Shown here in pieces: positions 1-8,706 of a stretch of DNA of 37,500 nt. A program made the position numbers and the translations under genes. The DNA lies in NCBI RefSeq assembly GCF_007896845.1, contig NZ_VOHS01000096.1, positions 1 through 37,500 on the forward strand. Direction: 5' to 3'. Origin of the DNA: Chitinophaga pinensis. GTDB taxonomy: Bacteria; Bacteroidota; Bacteroidia; Chitinophagales; Chitinophagaceae. Numbering within the stretch: the stretch's first letter is position 1; every line of letters begins with the position of its first letter. Under the pieces are notes generated by a model, which saw only the letters and a list, made by a program, of their open reading frames with translations, was not told the origin of the DNA and did no database searches.

Positions 1-2431
1 GTGCGGATAAAATTCTTTTCAGAAATGGTTCGGTAGAGTTTACTACCGCTGAAGACAGATTGGATTATCCTGGTATTCCCGGTACCCGTTTGAGAATAAC
101 CGGTTTTAATGTTTTGATAGCAAAAGGAATCTGATACAGACGATATCATTTCTCAATAACAGTTATTTTGAGAGGACTGCGTGGGGAAAATCAATCATTA
201 ACGTAGATATTCTGAGGTGAAGAAGAAAAGTATGAAGCTGGATGGCGTCGCTTTTTACGATAAAAAGGGAATGTTCATTAATGATTCAAATTTCAATACG
301 ATCCGACCACCGCTGCCTCCGCGAAATACAACTCCGCAGGATTTCTGGGGATACTACAACGGCAAAACTAGTGAAAGCTTAATTCCCAAATATTTTATAC
401 TAAATCCTGGGATGGCTCTCCTGTATATGTGGGTTCGAATCGTGATGCTGATTTCAATTATTGAAGGCCGGTAGCCTGAAGAAAATTATATATCCAACCG
501 GAGGGTATACTGTCTATGATTTTGAACCTAATTATTACCTTAACAGGCAGCAGCAGGAGAATAAAGTGGAGCGAACGAAATCAATCAGTTTGTTTGCAGT
601 GAACCGTTTACCTAGTTGCGATCTGGTTGATTTTCTCAATGGTGTACCTGCCAATAATTCATTGGAATTTACTGTCAGTGAAGATCTGGGATCAACAGTG
701 ACAAGTGCTAATCTGACAGTGACATTCAGTGGCTATAAATATACACAGAACGCACAGTCCATGACTTACAAGATAACAAATCTGTCAAGTAATTCATCCT
801 ACAACTTTGAGCAGTCGCCAAGTGAAAAAGGGCAGCGAAAACAGTTAATCAGGTTATTACAATTCATGCCGGGGATAGGATCAGACTGGAAGCAAGGACT
901 AATGGTGTGACAGAATCAGATTTCAGTATATGCAATAGCCCTTATATAGAATCTTTGTTGACATACAAATACTGGGAGACTTCAACAATAGACAATGTAC
1001 AGCCAATGCAAGCGGGAGGTTTGAGGGCAAAAACAATCTCGAACTACGGATCCAATGATTCGCTTATTACGAGAAAGGTATACGAGTATGGTGATACGAG
1101 ATATAATGTCGGCGTTGGTGAACTTATTACAGCGCCTGGAAAGAATTTTTATCGTTATCCCAAATTGTATACTGGTAATAATATGGTTTCTGATCTGGTG
1201 AAAATGTTGTGGTTTACTTCAGATAGTCAGGTTGAGCTTGGTTACAACAAAGGTTGTCCGGTGAACTATACAAAAGTAGTGGAGAAACTTATTGCACCAG
1301 ACGGTAAGCCGAATGGTAAAACAGAGTATTATTATAATCGCGCAGTTGGAGACTATGAACCTAAGTCAGGCTGGAAGTATCCATACAATACCATTGTTTA
1401 TCCGTCATGGCGCAGCAACGAGCTGTTGAGTGTGAGGAATTACAAATATGAAAATAACAACTTTTTGCCTGTCAGCGCAACGGAGTATGAGTATAGCGAA
1501 TTACCGGTTAATAAAGTTAAGATCTTAAAATTAGTAGAATACGAGCCTGATTTATATTATGCTTTTAGTGGGGTTAATTTTGTTAATAATCCCGAACGTT
1601 TCTATTACTATAACTATTATATATCCTGTGGGAAAGTGTTGAAGAGAAGAGATCTCTAAACAGTATGTAGGTACTGACTCAATGGTTATTGAGACCAACT
1701 ATGAGTATAATAAATATCATGACGTCAATCGTGTACTGTCTGTAAACAGCAAACAGGAATCTACAGAAACAATAACGAAGTATACAGGTGATATCAATTA
1801 CAATAACCTCATGCAAAAAAACATCTATGCTTTACCTGTTCAACAGGAACGTAGAGTAAATGGGAAAGTGACATTTGGTAATATATTAACCTATAATGAT
1901 GCAGGAAACGTGGATGGTCGTGCTGTATTTTATTCAGCTACTCCGGTAACTCCTGTTGCATATACTTCGTACACAGTACTACCTGCGCAGTATAAAAAAA
2001 TGCAATCATTAGTATACAACTCCACCACGCAGAATGTGCAGGAAATAGTAGACGAAAGTTCGTTTAACACAATTTATCTGTGGAGCTATGCACGTCAATT
2101 CCCTATCGCAGAGATAAAAAATGCCAGCTATGCAACTGTTTCGGCAATACTGGGCAGCGCTAATATCACAGCATTCGAGATAAAGTCTCCTACTGATGCA
2201 GAGGTGAATGCATTCCTTGCGCCATTAAGAAGTGATGCAAGATTAAAAACGGCTAATATCGTTACCTACACATATTCTCCGCTTGTAGGAATGACAAGTA
2301 CAACTGATATTAAAGGATACAAGAACTATTATGAATATGATGGTTTAGGTAGGTTGAGAGCGATTAAAGATCATGATGGAGCGATTCTGAAATTGTATGA
2401 ATATAAATACGGTGCTTCAATAACACAGTAA
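1..2431 (+). pseudogene. RHS/YD-repeat-like surface protein, 3' portion, frameshifted
   Basis: The 5' end lies outside the window. Coding potential continues across three reading frames with no intact frame. It runs in frame 3 from about 6 to 130, frame 2 from 128 to 217, frame 1 from 217 to about 375, frame 3 to about 456, frame 2 to about 840, frame 1 to about 1645, then frame 2 to the stop at 2431. Joined, the pieces read as one protein of the large Bacteroidota YD/RHS-like surface family. They include DFWGYYNG near 340, a YPTGGYTVYDFEPN segment near 495, and the characteristic end with NYYEYDGLGRL and IKDHDGAILKLYEYKY near 2330-2410. Such proteins are normally secreted and surface-exposed; roles in adhesion or competition are assumed, not shown. 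Five of the six frame changes look like loss of one base (or gain of two). The breaks cannot be programmed shifts in any simple way, so a pseudogene is the best call. Sequencing error is less likely because the neighbouring genes are intact. Confidence 0.85.
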
Positions 2432-2456
2432 TGCTACAGGTCCGATTTAGTCGTGA

Positions 2457-2591
2457 AGTTATCTTTTCAATTATGAAAGGAATGTCAAAGTAAACGCTGT
2501 TTATGGTGAAATAGATACCTATAAGCGTAATAGTGACGGACAATGGGTGAAGGACGGAACAACTAAAAGAACTATTGTAAATCTGGATTAA
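2457..2591 (+). pseudogene. Orphan C-terminal tail of an unidentified protein
   Basis: An open stretch of 44 codons runs from just after an in-frame TGA at 2454 to a TAA at 2589-2591, with no start codon where one would be expected. It contains the segment YERNVKVNAVYGEIDTYKR followed by a short polar stretch. The composition (charged/aromatic alternation, Asp/Gly turns) resembles the end of a beta-rich secreted protein rather than random sequence. It sits between the stop of the broken RHS-like gene and the start of the small membrane protein, whose ATG is only 3 bases downstream. It is probably the remaining 3' end of a gene that once preceded that membrane protein and lost its 5' part. The family is not recognised. 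Confidence 0.4.
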
Positions 2592-2594
2592 ACG

Positions 2595-3032
2595 ATGCAT
2601 AAATCTATATTTATACTAATACCCTATCATATTTTGTTTGCCATATTATCCATGGGAATCGTCTTTTTTCTGGAAGGGTATGGCACAGAGCTATTTGCAG
2701 GGGCTTTTTATTTCAATATTATCTATTTATTGGGAGGTGGTATAGTGAACTATTTCGCATGCAATTTGCTGTTAAAATTTAGCCACAGAAAACGCGATTT
2801 TCATCTGGTATATTTGGTAGCATTATTAATAGTAATGAACGCAATTACTTTTCTCTTGGATCAGCTTCTTGTAACATGGGTTTTGATAAAAGAAGTTTTT
2901 TCTGTCAGGAGCAATAGTTTTTGGGTATCCTTAGGTCTCCATAGTATAATGATTGTTGCTTATTTGATAAGTATGAGAACCAATCGAAGAACTATGGATA
3001 ACTACTTTGCAGGAAAAATAAGGGAGGTATAA
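2595..3032 (+). CDS. Small integral membrane protein, unknown function
   Basis: 145 residues with no recognised family. Four hydrophobic segments can be seen, at roughly residues 5-25, 33-55, 70-92 and 110-130. They are separated by short loops, with a positively charged loop (SHRKRD) after the second. The C-terminus is basic and polar (RTNRRTMDNYFAGKIREV). This suggests a compact four-helix inner-membrane protein. The ATG at 2595 lies 3 bases after the stop of the orphan tail at 2591, which hints that both once belonged to one transcription unit. Such small membrane proteins often accompany RHS-like or toxin cassettes as immunity proteins, but nothing here proves that. The gene is intact, although everything around it is decaying. 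Confidence 0.65.
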   Translation: MHKSIFILIPYHILFAILSMGIVFFLEGYGTELFAGAFYFNIIYLLGGGIVNYFACNLLLKFSHRKRDFHLVYLVALLIVMNAITFLLDQLLVTWVLIKEVFSVRSNSFWVSLGLHSIMIVAYLISMRTNRRTMDNYFAGKIREV

Positions 3033-3175
3033 TACTGTACCTTAATTATTCAATAAGCCCACCTTCGTCACAAGAAGGAATGGTTATATTTATCATATGA
3101 AATAAAGATTTACGCAGGCAGGCCATAGTGTCTGCCTGTACTTTTGAAAGCAAGCGCTACCTATTGAAATGTTCC

Positions 3176-3450
3176 TTAAGATTCACTGACTCTCTTTATA
3201 TTGGTAGACGGTCCGGATGGCACACGCTCAATATTGATTGTCCCGTTTTCGATTTTCGTTTCAATTTCAAAACCGTTTTCCCATCGATATTGAATGCCTG
3301 TTTCTGCTGTATACGGAGGTATATCTAATTTTATTTCCATCGGATAAAGTTAAGGCCTTGATGGTAATTACCCCTGAAATGGAAAAGGGAACATCTTTCG
3401 ATATTCCCCTTGACTACCGGTTTTTCTTCGCCGGTTATGAGTTTCCACAT
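3176..3450 (-). pseudogene. Remnant of a small beta-rich protein, frameshifted
   Basis: On the reverse strand an ATG at 3340 opens 54 codons ending with TAA at 3176-3178; the product starts MEIKLDIPPYTAETGIQYRW. The coding signal extends upstream in other frames. One frame reads MWKLITGEEKPVVKGNIER from about 3450. A second reads DVPFSISGVITIKALTLSDG, overlapping the end of the first and running into the start of the 54-codon frame. Joined, these pieces form a plausible alternating beta-strand protein of about 90 residues with two frameshifts. Its 5' end lies about 45 bases from the 3' end of the lipoprotein gene on the same strand. The family is not recognised. An intact 54-aa gene starting at 3340 is the alternative reading, but the continuing signal upstream favours a broken gene. 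The rest of the interval 3033-3495 shows nothing convincing. Confidence 0.45.
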
Positions 3451-3495
3451 TATCCATCGGTTTGCCTTTAGGGCACTGATTATAGGAATCGTGTA

Positions 3496-4443
3496 TTACT
3501 GCTTTTCGAAATTGTAAACCAACCTTTGTGTAGTGCCGGGCGTTACCAGCCGGCCTGTAAAAGAAGTTGAATCAGCACTGTAGAAGTATTGAAACTCCGG
3601 ACTTTGTTCTGACCCGGAGACATATCTGGTAATACATTTTGGCACCAATACTAACTTTGTAAGAGCAGATGAAGGAGGGTTTATGGGTGTCAATGCGATG
3701 GTAAAGGGACCGAGGTTCGGGATAAAGGCGGAAATCCACAAATATCTGTAAGCAGGTTGGTCCATGTCATTTGTAGTAAATGTCAGTTCACCTGAAAAAT
3801 TCAAATTGACCATATCTTCGGAGGTGTATGTCTGTAATTTCTCAGGGACCATTTTTTGCGGATCTGCGTACACAAACTTTTGAAGGGTCAGATACCATCC
3901 CCTTTTTTCCCATATTTCCGTTAATTGATTGGTGGTCGAATACACAAGTGAATCGAGCACATAGACATCACCATCCTTTATCCGGCTATAATATGGATTC
4001 TCTTCATTGATAACATCCTGGTACGGCACTTCGTAACTCTCCAGCGGTTTTTTATAAATGACCTTCTCGCATCGTTTATCCGGGCGGTACAGAAAAATTG
4101 CTGAGGATCCTATGTAAGCTCCATTAGCATCTGTTCTTAAAAAGATAACATGATGAATGGTGTCGTTCTCATAATGTACCGAAAAATCTGTGTCGGGAGA
4201 GGTCAGGGTCCATGTTTTTAACCGCCGGTTATCGTCATATGCAAGTTTTACATTTCTGGTGGTAGAAATGAAGTCACCGTAGGCAGTAGTCATCACCCAA
4301 TCTTTCATTTTCGGCGGTGTATCAACAGGTCCCGGGGGCGGCGTAGTTGGTGGAGGTGTGGGAGGTGTAGGAGGAGTGACCTCATTCGGACTACAGGACC
4401 ACATTGCTGACATCAGGGCTAAAGACCAGCATAGATTTCGCAT
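3496..4443 (-). CDS. Proline-rich-linker lipoprotein, unknown function
   Basis: 315 residues. The N-terminus MRNLCWSLALMSAMWSC is a short lipoprotein signal peptide with a lipobox-like end (SAMWS followed by Cys17). The mature protein should therefore be lipid-anchored, in Bacteroidota often at the outer membrane. A Pro/Thr linker (residues about 24-45, with repeated TPPTPP-type units) separates the anchor from a globular part of about 265 residues. That part is rich in Tyr, Thr and Asp and looks all-beta. No catalytic motif was found. It resembles the many uncharacterised lipoproteins of Chitinophaga-type genomes. The ATG at 4443 is preferred because it places the signal peptide at the very start. 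The gene stands alone, with a decayed same-strand remnant downstream. Confidence 0.75.
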   Translation of the reverse strand: MRNLCWSLALMSAMWSCSPNEVTPPTPPTPPPTTPPPGPVDTPPKMKDWVMTTAYGDFISTTRNVKLAYDDNRRLKTWTLTSPDTDFSVHYENDTIHHVIFLRTDANGAYIGSSAIFLYRPDKRCEKVIYKKPLESYEVPYQDVINEENPYYSRIKDGDVYVLDSLVYSTTNQLTEIWEKRGWYLTLQKFVYADPQKMVPEKLQTYTSEDMVNLNFSGELTFTTNDMDQPAYRYLWISAFIPNLGPFTIALTPINPPSSALTKLVLVPKCITRYVSGSEQSPEFQYFYSADSTSFTGRLVTPGTTQRLVYNFEKQ

Positions 4444-4572
4444 AGATAAAGGGTATTTTAAACGATGTAAAAGGGATTCGCTTCATTGCCGGCCGGTTAA
4501 CTGCTGTTGGATTGGCAAGAACGCTTTGCAAAAATAAGGAATTCCCACAGGTGTGCAATTACATGGGGCATG

Positions 4573-4740
4573 GACAGTATAGGCTTTAACCGCCTACGCC
4601 GAAAAACAACAACTTCAATTCTTACTCTTCCCTGAAGGAATGTCCTACCACCGGAAAAACGACCGGTGTCGAACCACATGCGTAAATGAAGTCTTCCGCT
4701 CTATCGCCCAACTCCCCCGCGAATTACCACAAAAGAAAAA
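4573..4740 (+). pseudogene. C-terminal remnant resembling a serine recombinase
   Basis: In the forward frame after a TAG at about 4578, the translation reads ALTAYAEKQQLQFLLFPEGM, then SYHRKNDRCRTTCVNEVF and RSIAQLPRELPQKKNGN. From memory, the FPEG-x-x-Y-x-R/K-K-x-D-x-x-R-T pattern followed by VNxxF and an ENKKGN-like end closely resembles the C-termini of large serine recombinases in Bacteroidota. The similarity was not checked by a search. There is no start codon and no catalytic N-terminal domain. The frame runs without its own stop into the tRNA terminator. It is therefore a scar, most likely left by an integrative element that used the adjacent tRNA-Glu gene region. Confidence 0.5.
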
Positions 4741-4769
4741 CGGCAACCATACTTTCGTATCGTTGCCGT
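4732..4769 (-). terminator. Rho-independent terminator of the tRNA-Glu gene
   Basis: A strong hairpin occupies 4741-4769, with outer stem CGGCAAC / GTTGCCG, inner stem ATAC / GTAT and a TTTC loop. On the reverse strand it is followed by a T-rich run (complement of 4731-4740). It lies directly downstream of the tRNA on the reverse strand. Confidence 0.8.
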
Positions 4770-4775
4770 CATCTC

Positions 4776-4850
4776 TGGTACCGCGTACGGGAGTCGAACC
4801 CGTCATTCCTCCGTGAAAGGGAGGCGTCTTAGCCGATTGACCAACGCGGC
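4776..4850 (-). tRNA. tRNA-Glu (anticodon TTC)
   Basis: The reverse strand folds as a complete tRNA. The acceptor stem starts GCCGCGT at 4850 and pairs with ACGCGGT (one G-T pair at the outer end). The anticodon arm is CCTCC / CTTTCAC / GGAGG with anticodon TTC, and the T arm contains GGTTCGACTCC. The discriminator base is A, and CCA is encoded at 4776-4778. The gene is followed by its own terminator and, beyond it, by a recombinase-like remnant. Confidence 0.95.
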
Positions 4851-5020
4851 TGATCTTTTCGCCTCAGACATGATCACCATGTTTAGAGGACTGCAAAGGT
4901 AAGCGGTATTTTCATATTTCCAAAAAAAAGTTGCTTAACTTAAATTTATATTGCTTTATCCCGCTATAGCTTGTAAATTCGCTACTCAATTTTTTTCAAT
5001 CTCAACAAACTCAGTGTAAA

Positions 5021-6037
5021 ATGGGAACTACTCTTAAAATCGGTATTAATGGTTTCGGTCGTATCGGCCGCTTAGTATACCGTCAGATCTACAAGATGCC
5101 AGGCATAGACGTGGTAGCTATTAATGACCTTACAAGTCCCGCTGTATTAGCTCATCTGTTGAAGTACGATTCTGCACAGGGTCGTTTCGATTCAGAAGTT
5201 AAGCATTCTGATAACGCCATCACCGTTGACGGTAATGAGGTAAAAATATACGCACAGAGAGATCCTTCACAAATTCCCTGGAAAGAGCATGGTATTGATG
5301 TGGTGATTGAATCTACAGGTTTCTTTGCAGATAAAGATAAAGCAGCCGCTCACCTGACTGCAGGCGCAAAAAGAGTTGTAATCTCTGCTCCTGCTACCGG
5401 CGACCTGAAAACAGTAGTTTTCAACGTAAACCATGATATCCTGGATGGTAGCGAAACTATCATCTCCTGCGCTTCATGTACTACTAACTGTCTGGCGCCA
5501 ATGGCGAAAGTTCTGGATGATTCCTTCGGTATCGAACTGGGTACTATGACCACCATCCACGCTTACACCAACGACCAGAACACCCTGGACGCTCCGCATC
5601 CAAAAGGTGACCTGCGCCGTGCACGTGCTGCTGCAGCTAACATCGTTCCAAACAGCACCGGTGCTGCTAAAGCAATCGGTCTGGTACTGCCTTCCCTGAA
5701 AGGTAAACTGGATGGTAACGCACAGCGTGTTCCAACCATCACTGGTTCCCTGACTGAACTGGTTTCCGTGCTGAAGAAGAAAGTAACTGCTGAAGAAATC
5801 AACGCCGCAATGAAAGCTGCTGCAAACGAATCTTTCGGTTATACTGAAGACGAAATCGTAAGCACTGACATCGTTGGTATCAACTACGGTTCACTGTATG
5901 ATGCTACCCAGACTAAAGTTATCACTGTTGGCGATAAACAACTGGTGAAAACTGTATCCTGGTACGATAACGAAATGAGCTATGTTTCTCAGCTCGTTCG
6001 TACAGTGAAATACTTCGCTGGTCTGATCAACAAATAA
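5021..6037 (+). CDS. gap: Type I glyceraldehyde-3-phosphate dehydrogenase
   Basis: 338 residues, the usual length. The enzyme oxidises glyceraldehyde 3-phosphate to 1,3-bisphosphoglycerate in the cytoplasm, coupled to NAD+ reduction, in glycolysis. The Rossmann start GINGFGRIGRL is at residues 8-18. VVAINDL (31-37) carries the Asp typical of NAD-preferring enzymes. The catalytic loop ASCTTNC is at 151-157 with nucleophile Cys153, and His180 in TTIHAYTNDQ activates it. The C-terminal WYDNEMSY motif is intact. The next gene, pgk, catalyses the following glycolytic step, so the pair forms a gap-pgk unit with an inverted repeat between them. The codon-optimised appearance fits high expression. 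Confidence 0.98.
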   Translation: MGTTLKIGINGFGRIGRLVYRQIYKMPGIDVVAINDLTSPAVLAHLLKYDSAQGRFDSEVKHSDNAITVDGNEVKIYAQRDPSQIPWKEHGIDVVIESTGFFADKDKAAAHLTAGAKRVVISAPATGDLKTVVFNVNHDILDGSETIISCASCTTNCLAPMAKVLDDSFGIELGTMTTIHAYTNDQNTLDAPHPKGDLRRARAAAANIVPNSTGAAKAIGLVLPSLKGKLDGNAQRVPTITGSLTELVSVLKKKVTAEEINAAMKAAANESFGYTEDEIVSTDIVGINYGSLYDATQTKVITVGDKQLVKTVSWYDNEMSYVSQLVRTVKYFAGLINK

Positions 6038-6056
6038 GCTATAAACGCTATATCTG

Positions 6057-6110
6057 TAAATGGTGAATGGTAAATGGTACTCACAGAGACCATTCACTGT
6101 TCACCATTTA
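6057..6110 (+). repeat. Imperfect inverted repeat between gap and pgk
   Basis: The left arm (6057-6078) and right arm (6089-6110) match at 19 of 22 positions around a 10-base loop. Each arm is built from repeats of a GGTGAAT / GGTAAAT-like unit. No T-run follows directly, so it may be a partial terminator, an RNA-processing or stability hairpin that sets different gap and pgk levels, or a small dispersed repeat. Confidence 0.7.
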
Positions 6111-6154
6111 CCTTTTACTCTCAGTATACTTCTCCACTTTTAAATAATTGCATA

Positions 6155-7351
6155 ATGAGTCAATTCTCCGACTTTAACTTTAGTGGCCATAAAGCTGTGG
6201 TACGCGTAGATTTTAACGTGCCACTCAATGATAAATTTGAGATCACAGATGATACGCGTATGACCGCCGCTGTTCCAACCATCAAGAAAATTCTGAAAGA
6301 TGGTGGTAGCGTAATCCTGATGTCTCACCTCGGTCGCCCGAAAGACGGTCCGACCGACAAATACTCCCTGAAACACCTGGTATACCACCTGGTAAAATTA
6401 CTGGATGGCGCTACCGTAAAATTCGCGGAAGATTGCATCGGTCCCGTAGCAGAAGAAGCAGCTGCTAAACTGCAGGCCGGAGAAGTGCTCCTGCTCGAAA
6501 ACCTGCGCTTCCATAAAGAAGAAGAAAAAGGGGATAAAGCCTTCGCTGAAAAATTATCAAAACTGGGTGACGTATATGTGAACGATGCCTTCGGTACCGC
6601 TCACCGTGCACACGCTTCTACAGCGGTAATCGCTGAATTCTATGCTGCTGACAAACGTATGTTCGGTCTGCTCATGGAAGCTGAAGTAAGCAACGGCGAA
6701 AAAGTACTGAACGCTGCTGCTACACCTTTCACCGCTATCCTCGGTGGTGCTAAAGTAAGTGACAAGATCCTGATCATCGAAAACCTGATGGAAAAAGCAA
6801 ATAACATCATCATCGGTGGTGGTATGGCTTATACCTTCCTGAAAGCATTAGGTAAAGAAATCGGTAGCTCCCTCTGCGAAAATGATAAACTGGACCTGGC
6901 ACTCGAACTGCTGGCTAAAGCCAAAGCAAAAGGTGTTCAGCTGATCCTGCCTGTTGACTCAGTAGCTGCTGATAAGTTTGCCGCTGATGCCAACACCCAG
7001 CTCGTTAGCAATGACAATATCCCAGCTGGTTGGATGGGTCTGGATATCGGAGAAAAATCCGTTGCCCTGTTCAGCGAAACAATCCAACAGTCCAAAACCA
7101 TCCTGTGGAACGGTCCAATGGGCGTATTCGAAATGAAAGCTTTCCAGAACGGTACCAAAGCCGTTGCTGACGCTATCGTATTAGCTACTGCACAGGGTGC
7201 ATTCTCCCTCGTAGGTGGTGGTGACTCCGTAGCTGCAGTAAACCAATTCGGTCTCGCTGAAAAAGTAAGCTACGTATCTACCGGCGGTGGTGCACTGCTG
7301 GAATTCTTCGAAGGTAAAACCCTTCCAGGTATCGCTGCTATTAAAGGCTAA
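6155..7351 (+). CDS. pgk: Phosphoglycerate kinase
   Basis: 398 residues, typical of bacterial enzymes. It transfers the acyl phosphate of 1,3-bisphosphoglycerate to ADP in glycolysis (cytoplasmic, reversible). The substrate-binding RVDFNVPLN motif (17-25) and HLGRPK are near the N-terminus. ENLRFHKEEE lies in the N-domain, with the nucleotide-binding GGAKVSDK and GGGMAYTF in the C-domain. The C-terminal GGGDSVAAV and STGGGALLEFFEG complete the active site. The ATG at 6155 is chosen because the protein then begins MSQFSDFNFSGHKAVVRVDF, as in the family. An upstream in-frame ATG would add 27 unrelated residues encoded by the inverted repeat. The gene follows gap and has a strong terminator just downstream. 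Confidence 0.97.
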   Translation: MSQFSDFNFSGHKAVVRVDFNVPLNDKFEITDDTRMTAAVPTIKKILKDGGSVILMSHLGRPKDGPTDKYSLKHLVYHLVKLLDGATVKFAEDCIGPVAEEAAAKLQAGEVLLLENLRFHKEEEKGDKAFAEKLSKLGDVYVNDAFGTAHRAHASTAVIAEFYAADKRMFGLLMEAEVSNGEKVLNAAATPFTAILGGAKVSDKILIIENLMEKANNIIIGGGMAYTFLKALGKEIGSSLCENDKLDLALELLAKAKAKGVQLILPVDSVAADKFAADANTQLVSNDNIPAGWMGLDIGEKSVALFSETIQQSKTILWNGPMGVFEMKAFQNGTKAVADAIVLATAQGAFSLVGGGDSVAAVNQFGLAEKVSYVSTGGGALLEFFEGKTLPGIAAIKG

Positions 7352-7377
7352 GCAATACCCGCACACTATATTAAAAG

Positions 7378-7424
7378 ACGCTTGGCGTTGCATACCTCCC
7401 GTATGCTGCGTTAAGCGTTTTTTT
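7378..7424 (+). terminator. Rho-independent terminator after pgk
   Basis: A long hairpin has left arm 7378-7395 and right arm 7401-7418. Its helices are ACGCTT/AAGCGT, CG/CG and GCATAC/GTATGC, interrupted by two small internal mismatches, with a 5-base loop. A run of seven T (7418-7424) follows. It ends only 14 bases before the dctA start codon. Confidence 0.88.
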
Positions 7425-7437
7425 GTATCTTGACTGT

Positions 7438-8694
7438 ATGAGTAAACTGTTCCGCCATCTCTATTTCCAGGTTATTGTAGCTATCTTCCTTGGTATTATC
7501 ACTGGCGCCCTATTCCCCTCTGCCGCTGCTACCGGTAAAATGATGAGCGAGATTTTCATTAATCTGATTAAAATGCTCATCGCCCCGATCATCTTTCTGA
7601 CTATCGTACTCGGTATCGCCCGTATGGGAGATATGAAAAAGGTCGGCCGTGTAGGTGGAAAAGCCCTGCTCTATTTCGAACTGGTGACCACACTGGCTAT
7701 TGTCATCGGATTAATCATCGCCAATATCCTGCAACCGGGTACCGGCATGCAACCCCGTAATGTGAATGCAGAACAGGTGGCTAAATATCAGGAACAAGCC
7801 ACCCATTTCAGCTGGTCGGAATTTCTCATGCACATCGTACCCTCCAATGTGGTAGACTCCTTCGCTAAAGGAGATATCATTCAGGTGCTGGTCTTCGCGA
7901 TTCTCTTCGGCTACGGACTGACCAAAATGAAAAGTGTGGGAGACTCGCTGTTGCTGACCTTTGAAAAACTGTCTGAAGTCTTCTTTAATATACTCAAATT
8001 TATCATGAAACTGGCCCCCATCGGAGCCTTTGGGGGAATGGTCTTCACCGTAGGAAGCTTTGGTCTGAGCGCTTTGTATCCCATGCTGAAACTGATGGGA
8101 TGCGTATATCTGACCATGTTCCTCTTCATCTTTGTAATACTCGGACTGATCGCTTATAAATATGAGTTCAGCCTCTGGAAATATCTGGTATTCATCCGGA
8201 ACGAACTCCTGATCGTATTAGGTACTTCCTCTTCAGAATCAGCATTACCGGGATTAATGGATAAACTGGAAAGACTTGGATGTGCCAGACAGGTAGTCGG
8301 GCTCGTTGTGCCAGCTGGTTATTCCTTCAACCTTGATGGTACCAGTATCTATCTTTCTATGGCCATGATATTTCTGGCTCAGGTTTCTAAAGTACCTTTA
8401 GATATCTGGCAGCAGCTGACGATCATCGGCATATTGATGATCACCTCAAAAGGAGCCGCTGGTATTACCGGCAGCGGATTCATCGTACTGACGTCTACCC
8501 TGACAGCCATAAAAGTGATACCCCTCGAAGGGCTCGGTATCCTGATAGGGGTGGACCGCTTTATGTCTGAAGCCCGTGCCATCACAAATCTTATCGGGAA
8601 TGGCGTAGCGACGATTGTTATGGCAAAAAGCGAAGATGCATTTGACATGGAAAAATATATAGCAGCTACCGGTAAGAAGCAAACAACCATTTAA
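7438..8694 (+). CDS. dctA: C4-dicarboxylate:cation symporter (DctA-like, DAACS family)
   Basis: 418 residues from the ATG at 7438; an upstream TTG frame was rejected because it lies in the pgk terminator. The protein belongs to the dicarboxylate/amino acid:cation symporter family, which imports succinate, fumarate, malate or acidic amino acids with H+ or Na+. The serine-rich re-entrant loop GTSSSESALP is present. It is followed by the DctA-like stretch LDKLERLGCARQVVGLVVP and the substrate/ion-binding GYSFNLDGTSIYL. Near the C-terminus, GVDRFMSEARAITNLIGNGVA is the conserved TM8 binding segment. The sequence around the binding site is closer to DctA than to GltP, so C4-dicarboxylates are the likely substrates. 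A LytS-type sensor kinase starts 12 bases downstream, suggesting co-transcription. Confidence 0.88.
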   Translation: MSKLFRHLYFQVIVAIFLGIITGALFPSAAATGKMMSEIFINLIKMLIAPIIFLTIVLGIARMGDMKKVGRVGGKALLYFELVTTLAIVIGLIIANILQPGTGMQPRNVNAEQVAKYQEQATHFSWSEFLMHIVPSNVVDSFAKGDIIQVLVFAILFGYGLTKMKSVGDSLLLTFEKLSEVFFNILKFIMKLAPIGAFGGMVFTVGSFGLSALYPMLKLMGCVYLTMFLFIFVILGLIAYKYEFSLWKYLVFIRNELLIVLGTSSSESALPGLMDKLERLGCARQVVGLVVPAGYSFNLDGTSIYLSMAMIFLAQVSKVPLDIWQQLTIIGILMITSKGAAGITGSGFIVLTSTLTAIKVIPLEGLGILIGVDRFMSEARAITNLIGNGVATIVMAKSEDAFDMEKYIAATGKKQTTI

Positions 8695-8706
8695 CGCCTT
8701 CACCAC

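Noticed and set aside
6074..6154. Upstream in-frame ATG for pgk
   Set aside because: The extra 27 residues are encoded by the inverted repeat and do not resemble the PGK N-terminus; the ATG at 6155 gives the normal start.
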